Part shown: one piece after another, positions 23,730 through 36,537 of the stretch
Numbering within the stretch: position 1 is the stretch's first letter
Layout: each line of letters starts with the position of its first letter
NCBI GenBank assembly: GCA_905183005.1
Contig: CAJJDO010000148.1
Location: 48,418 to 112,417, forward strand
DNA from: Paramecium pentaurelia
Taxonomy: Eukaryota > Ciliophora > Oligohymenophorea > Peniculida > Parameciidae
Length of the DNA stretch: 64,000 nucleotides
Direction of reading: 5' to 3'
The notes under the pieces: generated by a model
Databases searched by the model: none
Told to the model about the DNA's origin: nothing
What the model saw: only the letters and a program-made list of their open reading frames with translations
Program-made: the position numbers and the translations under genes

Positions 23730-26380
23730 ATGTCAACTTCGTATTTTAATTTGAAATGGAGGCAATCCATCAATTAACTTATGGAGGCCTTACAAATTGA
23801 AATGGATCCATTAATTGAGAACCAAGCCAAACAAAATCTAAAATTAGTAAGGCCTGATTAAGAGTGGTTTGTATACTATGGGAAGTTATACTTATTTTAT
23901 GTGGACGCATATAAATCACTTGAAACATGTTATGATTAATTGTTACATCCATAAAAAAGACGATTATTAAAGAAGATGCTCGAAAATACAATGTTAAGAT
24001 AAATTTAAATCAAGCAGGTACATTAATGATTTTAAAATATATAGGCCATGATTTTCTATTCAACATAAGGAAATGTTATAAGATCAGATTTTGTAAATTT
24101 GCATTAAGTAATTTTTGATGAAAAGAGACTTATAGAAGATACTGAAGTTTCTTTACCTCATTATTTTTCAGATGAATAAAATAGAAAACTTGCTTATCGT
24201 AAATAAATGCTTAATCATTTTTTAAATGAATTTCATGATACCACTTAACCAGAAGAAGAAGTATTAGTAGATAAAGCAGTTTTGGAAAATATTGAATAAG
24301 CTATATGGTTTATTTAAAAAAATGAAAGAGGGAGATAAGGTATTGAGAGAGTGTTATTGGCAAAGTAATTGAAGAAATAAGAATTAAAGAAATAAGAGAA
24401 ATAAAAGAAATTATAAGAAGGATTAGAAGTACATGATTCTACAGAAAGAGAAGAAGCTATAACTGTGATTTAAAAATATTATAGAGGATTTAAAGCCAGA
24501 GAAATTGTTTGGGATTTAAGAGAATAGGAATCACTATTTTTAGGATTTACATTAGAGAAACCATTATAAGAAACAGATGCTTATAAGACATATCATATAT
24601 AGAGAGAGAAGATGAAAGAAAAATAATAGGAAAGATTATAAGAATATAAGACAGCTTTAGTTGAAGCAAGAGATAATTTAATGAATGATTGGTAAGATGA
24701 TATTTAAAATTAAATGTTGGCTGAAAGAAGAAGATGGTATATGAGTGAAGTTTAAAAAGCAGAAGGTAAATTAGTACCACCTAAAGTTGCTTAATTTTAT
24801 AAAAAAGATTAAGTGAGATTACCATTAACTGAAGAAGAATAAGAGATGATGGATTTATTAGATAAGGAAAAGAAAGCAGCTAAAAAGAATAAAGGAAAAA
24901 AGAAGAAGAAGAAGAAGCAAGAAGATGAAGATATAAGAGTAGAATAAGGACCTACTGAAGCTATTGTAAAGATGCAAGATTTAATAGAAAAACATAATTA
25001 AGAATGGAGAAATGATCAACTTAATCCTTATTAAAAACATGAAAATTCTTTATTAAAAGGAGAAATTGCAAAAGGAGTAGAAAAATAAATAAGAGAAGTA
25101 GTTGATGAAATGATTGATATGGAATTAATCAATTTAAGAATAGCATTAAAAGCAAAGAAAATGAAATATCCTAAAAAAAAGAAATCTAAAAAAAAGAAAG
25201 CTAAAGTAGTTGAAAAAGCAGAAGAAGATGATCTATTAGAAGAAGGAGATATTAATTTTGGTTTTAGAAGTGTAGCAAAAAAGAAGAAAAAGAAATTTCC
25301 AGGTGATAAAGGAACTGCAAAAAAAGATCCTAGAGATATGTTAGCTGAATTGATTGAATCAGGTATAGCTAAGAAATTAGAACCAGCTAAAATTTCAGAT
25401 TTAATAGGAAATTGTAATCCATTAAGATAAAAATAAGAAATGTTATAAGAATAAGTAGCTGATCCATCTATTTATGATTTAAGATAAGTTTTAGTTTAAT
25501 TTATTGGAATGCCATTAGGATCTTCATATATTAAAGATAATGTTAAAGAAAGTAATTATGTATTATTTTATGGACCACATGGTTCAGGTAAAACACATGC
25601 AGTTAGAGCATTATAAACTGAATGTGATGCTTTAATTTTAGATTTATCACCTGCTAATATTGAAAATAAATATTAAGATAAACCTGATTATTTATTATCA
25701 TTAGCATTTAAAACTGCTGCTTGTTTCTAACCTGCTATTATATATATTGATGAAATTGAACGTATTTTTAAAGGAAAGAAAAAGAAGAAGAAAGGTGATT
25801 AATAACCATCATCTGCAGGAGGAATGAATTGGGTTAAATTAAGAAAATATTTATTGAAATATGGAAAATATTTTACTGAAAAATAGAAAGAAAATGTTAC
25901 TATTATTGGTTGTAGTTATGCTCCTTGGAATGCAAATAAAAAATAATTAAAATCATTTTTTAAAAGAAGAGTTTATTTCCCTTGTCCAAATTATGCTACA
26001 AGAATAATGATATTTTAGAAATTTTTTGAAGAAAGAAAGATTTAATTACATCCCAATTTCCCTATAAGTTCATTGGCTCATGCTACTGAAGGATTTACTG
26101 CAGGAAATGTATTATATATATTAAATAAATATTTTAGATAAAAGAAGCACTAAGAAAGATATTGACAGAGAGAAGATTAATATTATCTACTGAAATACCA
26201 TATAGAATAAGTGAATTTGTTGATCCTTTAGCAGTTCAATAATCTACATTTTTATAATAATATTAAGAATTTCGTAAATTACATGATGATTTATCTGGAA
26301 ATAAAGCAAGAATTGATAAACTTAAGAAACCAGCTGAAGATGAAAAAGGAAAGAAGAAACCTGGTAAAAAAAAGAAATGA
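23730..26380 (+). CDS. DRC11: Dynein regulatory complex subunit 11 / IQCA1-like AAA protein
   Basis: 864 aa with introns of 27 nt (24018-24044) and 29 nt (26109-26137). The N-terminal region has CYDQLLHPQKRRLL, matching the family YDQ-HPQKR box. An IQ motif follows (AITVIQKYYRGFKARE), then long Lys/Glu-rich linkers (KKKKKKKQE). The AAA domain has Walker A GPHGSGKT near residue 605 and Walker B AIIYIDEIE near 663, with SFFKRRVYFPCP later. The C-terminus is a short basic tail. IQCA1/DRC11 is part of the nexin-dynein regulatory complex on ciliary doublet microtubules and couples calcium/calmodulin to dynein control. It starts 21 bp after the LITAF gene stop on the same strand. Confidence 0.92.
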
Positions 26381-26474
26381 CTAATATTATCAATATTCAA
26401 ATAAATAATTTAAATAATTATACTCAAAAACAAAGTTTAATTAATAATTTATTATTAAAGTTTATTCTGAAAGT

Positions 26475-26938
26475 ATGTAACAAACTCATTAATTACTTGA
26501 TTCAATTGAAAGAAAAGTATAGAATTGTGTCATAAGAGACTAATAATATGAAAAATTACTTTTTAGTGGTAGACCTTCACATATTGAAAATACAATTGAT
26601 AAATAATAAAAATAATTAGGAGATTCAAAAATTACATTACTTGATCATCATTATTAGAAAAAGTTTGAAAAGATGGGACAAAGATTAGAAAATCTTGAAA
26701 AAGAGAAAGAAGTTAAAGTATAAATATCAAGAGAACAATAAACAAGTGATTTTGAATAAGAAGAAGCAAGAAGCGTAAAATTAATAATAAACTAGATTAG
26801 ATAGTGAATTTGAATAGAACCATTAAATTATACTCATAACAAATTACATCATTATAAGAGCAAATGAAAAGAATGTAAATGAACTATTAGAAATAAATCT
26901 AAGATTTATAAATACAACTCAGAAAATATTAACTTTGA
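26475..26938 (+). CDS. Small coiled-coil protein, unknown
   Basis: 145 aa if a 26-nt intron beginning GTAAAATTAA (about 26779) is removed; without it the frame ends at 26805. The spliced form continues as heptad-like sequence (LYSQQITSLQEQMKRM), which favours splicing. It is almost entirely helical, with no cysteines or membrane segments. No family is recognised. Placed 95 bp after DRC11 on the same strand; a cytoskeletal role is possible but nothing in the sequence proves it. Confidence 0.6.
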
Positions 26939-27088
26939 TTTAATTTCTTATCTTCAAAATCCAATACTAAAATTAATTTAAATTCTATAAAATAATCATA
27001 TTATTTATATTTAAAAAATAGATTTAAATTAGTTTATGCTTTTATAAAAAACCATATCTCACCAATCTTAATTTTTCTTTTAATCTTC

Positions 27089-27997
27089 TCAATTCTCATA
27101 ATAACAAGTACGGCAGAGAATTAAATCACAGATCTAATCATAATAGTTTTTAGAGACTATTTAGGTTCCACAAAAATCACATTCTTTTGAATCCACTTTC
27201 TATCTATAACTTTCAATAAAATCATGATTAAGAGGACATTGAAAATATTTAAGTTTTGGCCTCATGCACCTCTGACAATAACTAACACCACTTTGTTCGC
27301 AGACGTATCTTATTTTTAGATTCTCTTTTTTGCATTAACTACATTATGCTATTTTTGGAGGAAATACCCATTTCAATTATTGTTTTACTTGAAAGCATTG
27401 TTATTAAGTCTCCAACCAATCCAATCTTGTATATAATACCATAATGAGGTCCTCTTATAATTTAACTATTTTTCTTAAGGTCACTATACAATCATGTTAT
27501 TGATTAATCTTATGAATTTCTTCACATTTTTCACAAGTTTTAGTTCTGTGATTACAAAGTTATTAATGAACTTTAATATTTTTTAAACTATCTTGTAAAT
27601 TACAATCAGTATATTGACATTTTGTTAATACATATTCACATTACTTCAAATGAGAATCTAAGTTTTATATTTACATTTATTGATCACATCCTTTATTTAA
27701 ACATTTTATTTTTATTTAAGAGATTAAGTTCTTGACTATTCTATTTATATTTTCCACCTTAAAATCTTCTTTGCATCTTTTTGGACATATTTCTACGAAA
27801 TTAATATACTTTATACTGTTTTTTATTAATGATTCTTGTATACATTCTGAACAAAATAGAGTATGACATTAACTACATTCTTTAGGATTCACAACTAATT
27901 GTAAACATATCACACAAATTAAATCCTAATTGATGCTATGAGGATCTACAATTAAAGTTCTTATTATTGAGGTTTAAGATACTGGAGTCTAACTCAT
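27089..27997 (-). CDS. TRAF-type RING zinc-finger protein (putative E3 ligase)
   Basis: 302 aa, intronless. A RING finger lies at about residues 29-75 (CVICLQLVVNPKEC, CHTLFCSEC, then CPKRCKED). TRAF-type C2HC fingers follow (CLNKGCDQQM, HLKQCEYV, KCQYTDCN, CEKCEEIHKINQQHDC). A second Cys-rich block near the C-terminus has CSQCKKEN, YCQRCMRP, CPLNHDF, CDFCGTQ and CRTCYYEN. RING plus TRAF fingers usually means an E3 ubiquitin ligase or scaffold. There is no MATH domain. Ciliates have many such proteins and their substrates cannot be inferred. Confidence 0.8.
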
Positions 27998-28072
27998 TAA
28001 TTGATATATTTTTGAATAATTTCTATTATTATCATAATTATATGTATATAATTAATAGAAATTGGAAATGGA

Positions 28073-28167
28073 ATATAATGCAATTCAAAAATATAGAATA
28101 TTAATAGAAATTTTGAATCTTTAAATTTTTAATATCATAATTTCTATATTTTTGAATTGCATTATAT
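28073..28167. repeat. 26-bp perfect inverted repeat
   Basis: 28073-28098 and 28142-28167 are perfect reverse complements (arm begins ATATAATGCAATTC), separated by 43 bp of AT-rich sequence. It lies between the divergent starts of the RING gene (27997) and the CFAP119-like gene (28293). It could form a stem-loop in RNA or be the ends of a tiny mobile-element relic. There are no TA-flanked Paramecium IES-type ends. Confidence 0.85.
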
Positions 28168-28292
28168 ATCTTATATTTTGATTTTATTATTGAATATATG
28201 ATATTTAAGTGATTTTAATGTAAATATTATAAAAAAAGTTTTGCATTTGAATTCGACATTATGTTAATAATTCATAAATTATAATATTAATT

Positions 28293-29282
28293 ATGCCTCC
28301 TAAGAATAAGAAAGAAGAGGAAGCAGCAAGATTAGCAGAGGAAGAGAGGAAGAGACAAATAGAAGAATAATTAAGATAGGAAGAGGAGAGAAAATATGGA
28401 TGTGGTCGATATAGGACAAAGTAATAGTTACAGAATATGTGAAGTATGGGATTGCCAATTAGTCAATATATAATAAATGAAGTATTTCAATAAGAGGATG
28501 CGAGTAATTTGATAAAGGAATATTTGTGTAAGGTAGAATAATTAATTGTGAATTTAGATTTTGGAGAGGAATCATTGTGAAAAATTAAGAGACATTGATA
28601 TTGAAATTGCAGGAGAATAATTGATTAATGATTTTAATGCTTGTTAAGATTTTGGATTTAATGGAGATCAAGCATTAATATTCATTAATATGATGTTTTT
28701 AGTTTATATTAATCAACATGAAAAGTTTGGTAAATTAGTAGAAGGGGGATTAACAAGAGGTAAATCAATATAAGGAGACAGAAAATTATTTTAATAATTG
28801 TTATCACAACATAGTACTGATGGATAAGGATGTCATAAAGTATTTATGGCTAAGTAATTATAACCAATTATAGATTATATTGAAAAGGGTATATAAATAA
28901 GATCAATTCTAATATAGGTTATCTATCTCATTGGTTATTGTTACATTAAGCACATTCTCATAATTAAAGACCTTTAGAAATCCAAGTAGATTTATAAATA
29001 GAATTACCTTTACCACAACCTTCATTAGAAGATCATACATATTACAAACCTATTGTGAATGATGATACTTAATCTTTTAAGAAGACTGAGATGGAAGAGT
29101 AAGAAATAGAATATCATGAACCTACAGATGAAGAATTATTGGATTCTGTTATTATGAATGCTATACAAGATAAATTGAGTTTAGCATAATAAGAATTGGA
29201 AACAAGATTGAAAGATAGATAAGTTGAGATTGAGTCTAAACTTCAAGAAATGGCAGCAGCATTGACTAAGAAGAAAAAATGA
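28293..29282 (+). CDS. CFAP119/CCDC189-like ciliary protein
   Basis: 303 aa assembled from four exons with introns of 24 nt (28421-28444), 25 nt (28533-28557) and 29 nt (28889-28917), an exact frame. The N-terminus is a Lys/Glu-rich helix (PPKNKKEEEAARLAEEERKR). The middle carries KLFQQLLSQHS, then VFMAKQLQPIIDYIEKGYLSHW, resembling the LLLRHS...F--E-A--IADYF--TYFRH block of human CCDC189/CFAP119. The C-terminus is a coiled coil ending in KKKK. CFAP119 is a sperm-flagellum/cilium protein. The assignment rests on one region and motif order, so moderate confidence. Confidence 0.6.
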
Positions 29283-29309
29283 ATATAAAAATATTAAAAT
29301 CTTTTAATT

Positions 29310-32300
29310 ATGATTAAATATATATAGAGATCTCTCTTTAGAATTAGTGAAGAGTATGAATATCTCAAATGTAAATAAATATTCAAGTCATAACTTGAAT
29401 AATTTAAGAAGGCTTTAAATAAAGGTATTCATAATTCATCTATATTTATTAGCAATCTAATTACAAAAATAAATTGATCAAAATACATAAGCTGCCTTTA
29501 AAATGTAAAATCATGCTTTCTTTACATCTAATGTGCCTGCTAAAACTATTTTAGCTGCATTTCTGTAGAAAAGAGAATATTCAAATGAAGAAATTGTTGG
29601 ATAAACATTTGTTTAATTAGGACATGCTTTAAAAGCAAGAGGAGATAGAACCTATTTTGATCATAAATAAATAGAAACTTCTATGGGTTTTGATGTCTTA
29701 ATCAAAGATTTATTAAAATTGAATGATTATAGAGTATTAGCTGAAGCAATTCATGGATTATCTCTAACAGGAGTTGATTTACATAGTGATTAGATAGTTG
29801 ATAAAGTATTTTAATAATTAGATGCTAAAGAATTAAATCCTGATGAAAAATAATTAATTGAAGCATTCTTATTAGAAATCTTTGAAGAAAAATAAGAAAT
29901 ACCTGTCAATAATCTAATTTATGAAGTTGAAAAATTAATTGAATAAACATAATCTGATGTATTCAATGTTTTAGAGGCAATTGTAGAAATTAGAAGAGTT
30001 TATTTAAAATTACTTGAAATCTAAAAATCTGATTGGGTTCATGTTAATACTAATATTAAAATGATGGAATTTGAAGAAGCTTTAGTATCTTAAGGATTAT
30101 TACATCCTGCTGAAATTGAAAATGAAGATGTTTCATTATCATTAGAAACAGCACTTTCATATATTTCAGGAAAAGACCCAGATCTTATGGCATTTTTAAT
30201 TTGTATATTAGAAATGTAATTAATTCACAGAGATTAAGTTAAACCAATTGAACCAAAATTATCTGATTTTGGAGATTTGATGGTAGCTGTGTCTGAATAT
30301 AAAGGACATGAAATTGCATAAAGATTAAAGAATGCATAACCTTTATTAGTTCACTCAGATAAATATAAATTAGCTAAAGCCTTTGCTAATGCTGGTCTCA
30401 ATACTGAAAGTAGAGAATATTTAGCTTAAGTTACTGATGAAGAACTTCTTAATTCATTAGATTCATTGCATCTTCATTTATAATTGAATAAAACAGATAG
30501 AAAATTCCCATTACCTGATAATTTAACTCTTCTTTCCTTAGATGAATTAATTGCTTATGCAACATATTTGGCATTGTAAAATCAAAATAATGGAGTATTT
30601 ATTTAAGAATTAAAGTTTAGAGTTAAAAATTTGAATACAATTAGAGATTTGAATGAAAAATAATAAATAAGAATTGATGTATTAGAAAAACACTCAGGAT
30701 AGAAATTAATTTATGAAGAAAAGGATATAAATCATAGTGAATTATATAAAGCTATTAAGGATACTTTACCTAAATCAGTATAATTAATTGAGATTTATGA
30801 TCTAAGTGTAAATAATGAAATTAATGGTTATGCATAATTAAGAGTTGGTTCATAACCATATATGACTTTATATGATTTCTTAGGTAAAGATAAAGAATAA
30901 TTCAAATAGAAGTTGCAATTAGCATTTAATCTTGAAAATTCTGATATCATTTTATTCAATAAAATCAAAGATAGATTGGAAAGTGTTTAAGTAGAAGAAA
31001 ATAGTAAAGAATTGACTTCATAAACAATTTTTAATGCTTAATGGTAATATTTAAAGAAAAGAGCATTGAATTATTTAAATAAGAATGATAATTTAAATAA
31101 ATTAAAATTAAAATAAACTTTACTTGATTTATAAGAAAGATTAGGAATTGTGAATTAAAATAATTTATTCTAAGATTTAATTGATCAAATAAATGTTTAA
31201 CCAATTAAGTTTCCAAAATGGTATGGAATGATTCCATCTTAATCTATATATAATCCTTAATCAACTATTGAAGGATTTAAAGCTAGTTTGATTACTAATA
31301 GAATATATGATCCTACATATTGTCCAGAATAAGATTTATTTAAGAGATTAGAAGATAATGGTTTTATTTCAGATGTAATACCAATACCACATTCTGACAA
31401 ACGTAGATAATAAATAGTTGTTTAATCTTATTCTCTTGCTTGGAAGAAACATTCAAATAAAAAGTCAGATTAAGAAATTGAAAAACTTAATAAATTATAT
31501 AGTTTCTTATAAAAAGATTAAAAGGATTATCATCATGATTCAAGTGATTTATTCATTGCCAATCTATTGAATTTGAATGCAGAATTGAAATCTAAAACAT
31601 TACCTGAAATTTCTGATTTTATATTTAATATGAAAATATGGGATAAATTAATATAAGAGAGATTATCATCCAAGAAATCAACTAAACCTGCTGGTATATA
31701 TTTATAAAGGGATCCAGAAGTGTTATTGAATGAACAAATAAAATAATATAATCCATTTTTAACAACTCAATATTTAAAAAAGAAATTATAAGTCAATAAA
31801 ACATTAGAGGATTTAATTAAAATGAGAAAGGAATTATTAATGAAATTGTAAGAAGATGTTAAGAATAAAGAAATTAATAAATTATAAGCTAAAAATATAG
31901 TTAGTAAAATTAATAATATTCTTCATGATAAAATTTAAGAAATAAAGGGTGAATTAAGAAGAAAACATTCTTCTCCATATTATAAATAGAAAACTAATTA
32001 TATTGATATTTTATTTGATGAAAATGATATTGAAAAATTAGAAGTCTAATAATCACCTGATAGATATCTTGATGTAGATTTATTATATGGAATGGATCAA
32101 TTAGTTACAAGAAAGAGATCAAGAGCAGAAGAAAAATTGATTACTTATTATTTGATGAATAAATAAATGGAAGGGAAATAATTAAATAATTAGGAATTAT
32201 AATTTTTAGATTCTTTGAATCTTTATTAACCAAATGTTTAAGTTACTTAATTACGTATAAAAGATATATAATTTGATGATCTTATTCATTCAGATTTCAA

Positions 32301-33017
32301 ATAATTTGGAGATTTTAGTGCTAGTGATTTATTATTATAATTGAGTTAATTATTTGATGATTAATTATTCTTGGATATTTTAAGCAATAAGTATTATAAA
32401 AAATAAGGAATTTAACATCATTTTAGAAGAAGAGATAATTAATTATATTTATAATAATAGGAAAAATTAATTTGGATTGAAGAATCTAGATTAAATGATG
32501 AAGAATTGAAAGATCTTAGAGAAATGTTATAAGTAGGAAAAGTATCAGATCAACATATTGAATCTATGAATGAAACTGATTATCCTTTATAGAATGTATA
32601 TAGTTGGATACATGCTAAATCTGCAGAAAAGTTTGATTTATCTCTATTAGATTAACACAATTAGGAATTATGGAATAATATATTTAAATGTTAATATGAA
32701 AATACAACTGAATAATAATTACATGATGTAGTCAATCTATTAGTAGAAAGATATTATATCTTATAATTCCATCCAGTTACTTATTTAAGGTAACTCTTAA
32801 GAATGATCTTAACTCATCCAAATTTATCCACACTTGATAAAAAAGTAATTATTTTTTTTTATATATAAATTAATAGAATCTTTAATGTTTGAAAAAGACT
32901 GTAGGTTTTAATTCTGAAGATATTTTGGCTATTTCCAAATCTGAAGCAGCTATTACTGTTCCATCTTATTTAAGTGAAATGTGTTACCCTTATGGTGAGA
33001 AATTAAGTATAATTTGA
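29310..33017 (+). CDS. Large protein of unknown function, possible mitochondrial presequence
   Basis: 1,215 aa with a 28-nt intron (29425-29452) and a 32-nt intron near the 3' end (32845-32876); the exon sum is an exact multiple of three. The first 20 residues (MIKYIQRSLFRISEEY) have basic, hydroxylated and hydrophobic residues without acids until residue 14, as in mitochondrial targeting peptides. The body is helical and charged with HEAT-like leucine spacing but no motif I can name: no membrane segments, no Cys clusters, no nucleotide-binding loop. It might belong to the ciliate-specific extensions of mitochondrial complexes or ribosomes, which is only a guess. It starts 27 bp after the CFAP119-like gene. 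Confidence 0.75.
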
Positions 33018-33089
33018 TGTACAAGGATTTATATATATATTATAATAATTCATATAAGTTTAATATTAGAAAATTAGGAATATTTAAAT

Positions 33090-34202
33090 ATGATATCTTT
33101 GTTATATTTATTAATTATAATTTAAATGATTGAATAAATTGTAAAGTTGTGTTTGTAGAATTTACTTGATTATTCAGATGAAAGAAGATAAATGATCTTA
33201 GAACTTGAATGTTGTGCTAAATTATAACGTTCTAGAGATTGTTAAGGTGAGACTAGAAGATGTTCATTTTATATAAAAAATTTACTTGATGTTAAAAGTG
33301 AAAGAATTTAAGAATTGAAGACATTATTAATGAATGCATTATAGTATTCTTTCTAATGGATATCAGATTAATAATATGCTAATTTAGCTTAGGATATTTT
33401 ATAAATATTTGATAAACACAACATTGATTTTGAAATTTAGGATATAAATAATTTTGTATAATATCCAAAGATATGTTCATTATTAATACTTATAGCTGCA
33501 AGACATAAGAGATATATAGATTGTTCTTATTTAATCATGAAATTAAATGAAATAGATCATATTGATTTAAGATTAGTTATAAATTCTATGTTATATATGG
33601 ATTTAAGAGATGAGATAATAATAAAATAAATGATGTAAATATGTTTGGAAAATGATTATTTTAAGGAGATAGAAATTCTTTTGTTAAATCCTAATCCTTA
33701 AAAATAGATATTTGAATAAGCATTAAAAATATTCTCATAATGTAATCATTAATGTTGGATTCAATCAATAATTTATATGTAAATAAATTATTAATTTGAT
33801 AAAGAAAAGATTAAGAAATAGATTATATAATTTGATTAATTGAATTAACCTTTAATATAATTAATAAATTCAATAATTGATTAATAATTAGGAAATCAAT
33901 TAGTTTTATTATTAAATAAATATTAAGTAAATGAATATTATTTTGATTTATTAACAATTTTATTATTGAATGATATATAGGATGGAATAGATTATAGAGA
34001 ATAATTAAAGAAAATTCCTGATGATTATTTTGATAGAGAAAATGATTACACTTAAGATTCATTATTTTTATTAATAGAAACATTGTTAGCTTTAAATATA
34101 GTAGATTAAAAATAGAGTTTAGATAGTAAATTGGAACATCATATAGAAAATTGGTCATTTAAAAATGATTCATGTAAGAGAATTTGTGATAATTTTTCAT
34201 GA
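33090..34202 (+). CDS. Helical protein, unknown
   Basis: An intronless frame of 370 aa from ATG 33090; the second ATG at 33126 would give 358 aa and removes a hydrophobic start (MISLLYLLIII). It is rich in Leu/Ile/Asp/Gln with repeated short helices such as NLLDYSDERRQMILELECC. No family is recognised. It follows the 1,215-aa gene by 72 bp in the same frame, so a missed intron linking the two cannot be fully excluded. Its stop TGA (34200-34202) overlaps the stop of the convergent kinase gene within the palindrome TCATGA. Confidence 0.65.
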
Positions 34203-36360
34203 TTCTTCAAAAAATGACCATCCTGTTATTTTATTTTTATTTTCATCTGTATCCATAAAGTTAATTCTTAATGGTACATTATTATATTTCTATTCTATTG
34301 GTTTAGATGGTTTTAATTTTTTATCATAACAATCTTTCCAATTAATATTTGATAACCAAGAATGTTCACGAACTTCTTCTCCATCTAAATTAGATCCTAA
34401 TCTTTTATTTGGATCTCTATTTAATAACTTAAATAATAATAATAATTTACAGCTACTATAAATGATTTTGCTTCATTAGATAAACTTCTTGGTATTTTTA
34501 ATGGTCCTTTTCTAATATTATCAAATAATTATTCACGTTCATTAGCATAATATGGAGGAATACCAACCAATAATTCATATGTCATTACACCTAAACCATA
34601 CCAATCTGCCATTCTATTATGTCCTTATTTAGATAATATTTCAGGTGGTAAATATGCAGGTGAACCACAAAATGATTTATTTAATTCTTCATCAGTTACT
34701 CCTTTTTTAGATAATCCAAAATCTGTTAATAAAGCATGACCTTCTGAATCTAATACTACATTTTCTGGTTTTAAATCTCTAAATATAATATTATTTTTAT
34801 GTAAACATTCAATAGCTAATAATATTTCTGCTACATATATTTTAGCATCTTCTTCTGGTAATTTTCTCTTAATATCTAATAATTTAGAAAGATCACCTCC
34901 AGGACAAAAATCCATTACTAAAAATAATTTAGATTCTGTTTAAAATGCATAATTTAATTTAACTATAAATGGATGATGCATTATACTAAGTACTTCTTTT
35001 TCTGTTTATGCATATTTTAATAAATTTTAAGACATCATTCTTTCTTTCTTTAATATTTTCATAGCATATAATTTTTAATTTTCTTATCCTATTTTATCTA
35101 CCAAATATACTTCTCCAAATGCTCCTTTACCCAATAATTGATAAAAATTAAACATATTTGGTGTCATCTTTTATTATAAAATATTGACATTTAAAAATTT
35201 TGCTAGATTTTAAAATTTCGATATTTTTTTACTAGGACTATTTGTATTTTAATTATTTATAGTTTTTCCTACTGTTAATTTTTCTATTGTCATTAATTTC
35301 ATTACATGATCATACCTACCATTTCTTAAAAGGAAATTTGTCCCAGGAATCATAGTTCTTTCATAACTCTATATATATTTAATTATTTTATATTACTTCT
35401 TCTTGATTACTATATCCTTATTTTATATAAACTTATAAACTATTTGCATTGCAACATACTTATATACAATTTTAATTGTAATTATTTTTTATATATGGAT
35501 CAGCTTTTTACTGTAATAGAAATACAATCATATCTATTAATCCCATTTATGATGCTATATGTAATGGAGTATTGCCATCCCTATCTTAAATATTGATATT
35601 GGCTTTATGTTATAATAATATTTGAGCACAATTTATAAAATTCTACATGACTGTCAAAAAGAAAGGAGTTCTTTGAAATTTAGTTAAGGCATCCACAGTA
35701 GCCCCATGTTTTAATAGAATATTTATTATATGGAAATTGCCTTCATTTGATGCAAAATGTAAAGCTGTCCAATCATCTAGACCTCTAAAATAATAAATGT
35801 ATTGATAATACTTAGTATCAATATCAAGATAATATTCCATGGTTGGTATTAGTAATGTTTCAATTGATAATGCATCACCCAATTCTGCATAATCTAATAG
35901 ATGTTCATTAAGTTTTTTACTCAACAATCTATTTAGTATATAATTATTACATAAAATCATTCCAAGCCTTATCTTTTATAAAATATATTGTATTGCCATT
36001 CATAATTTCTTGGATTTCTTTTGCTTACTTTCATAGATAGGAATTTGATACTTCTGGAATTCGCATATCAAAAATTCTGCCTGAATCTTTATCAATCATA
36101 TAATACATTCTCTCTTGATTTGGCATATTGTAAAATTTTTACAATTAATTTTCTTTATGTTATGTATATCGTACTTCAAAGACTTATTATAACATTGTAT
36201 TTTAATCCCTTAAGGTAATAATCTTGTTTTACATCATTATATCCATTTTTACAATTTGATTGTTAAAAACATCACAATTTTCCATTGAACAAAAGGTTTA
36301 ATTGGAATATCTAGTTAATTTACTTGGTCTAAATTCAGGTTGATTTTGTGGTATTTGCAT
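34197..36360 (-). CDS. Ankyrin-repeat / AGC protein kinase fusion
   Basis: 679 aa from six exons (introns of about 24, 22, 27, 28 and 23 nt), exact frame. Residues about 140-270 hold ankyrin repeats: DDWTALHFASNEGNFHIINILLKHGA and DRDGNTPLHIASQMGLIDMIVFLL. The kinase domain begins near residue 367: LLGKGAFGEVYLV (Gly loop), YAMKILK (Lys), HKNNIIFRDLKPENV (catalytic loop), LLTDFGLSK (DFG) and SFCGSPAYLPPEIL (activation loop Ser/Thr). The C-terminal tail has INFMDTDE and ends GWSFFEES, like an AGC hydrophobic motif. All catalytic residues are present. The linker between halves is one uninterrupted frame after splicing, so the fusion looks real. Regulation through ankyrin-partner binding is inferred. 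Confidence 0.85.
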
Positions 36361-36537
36361 TATAATTTTTGTAATGGTAAATTAATTGTAAATTATACTA
36401 ATACAAATATCGTCATCTGATAATCAATTTTATTATTTCGATTATAAAATATGGAATATAAATCATTTTATGTATCTTAATATGATAAGTTCTTTTTTTA
36501 ATTAAAAAATTAGATCAATATAATTTACACATATTAT

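Noticed and set aside
34625..34915. Stand-alone short kinase fragment
   Set aside because: It is only the TAA/TAG-free middle of the larger ankyrin-kinase gene when the ciliate code is used.
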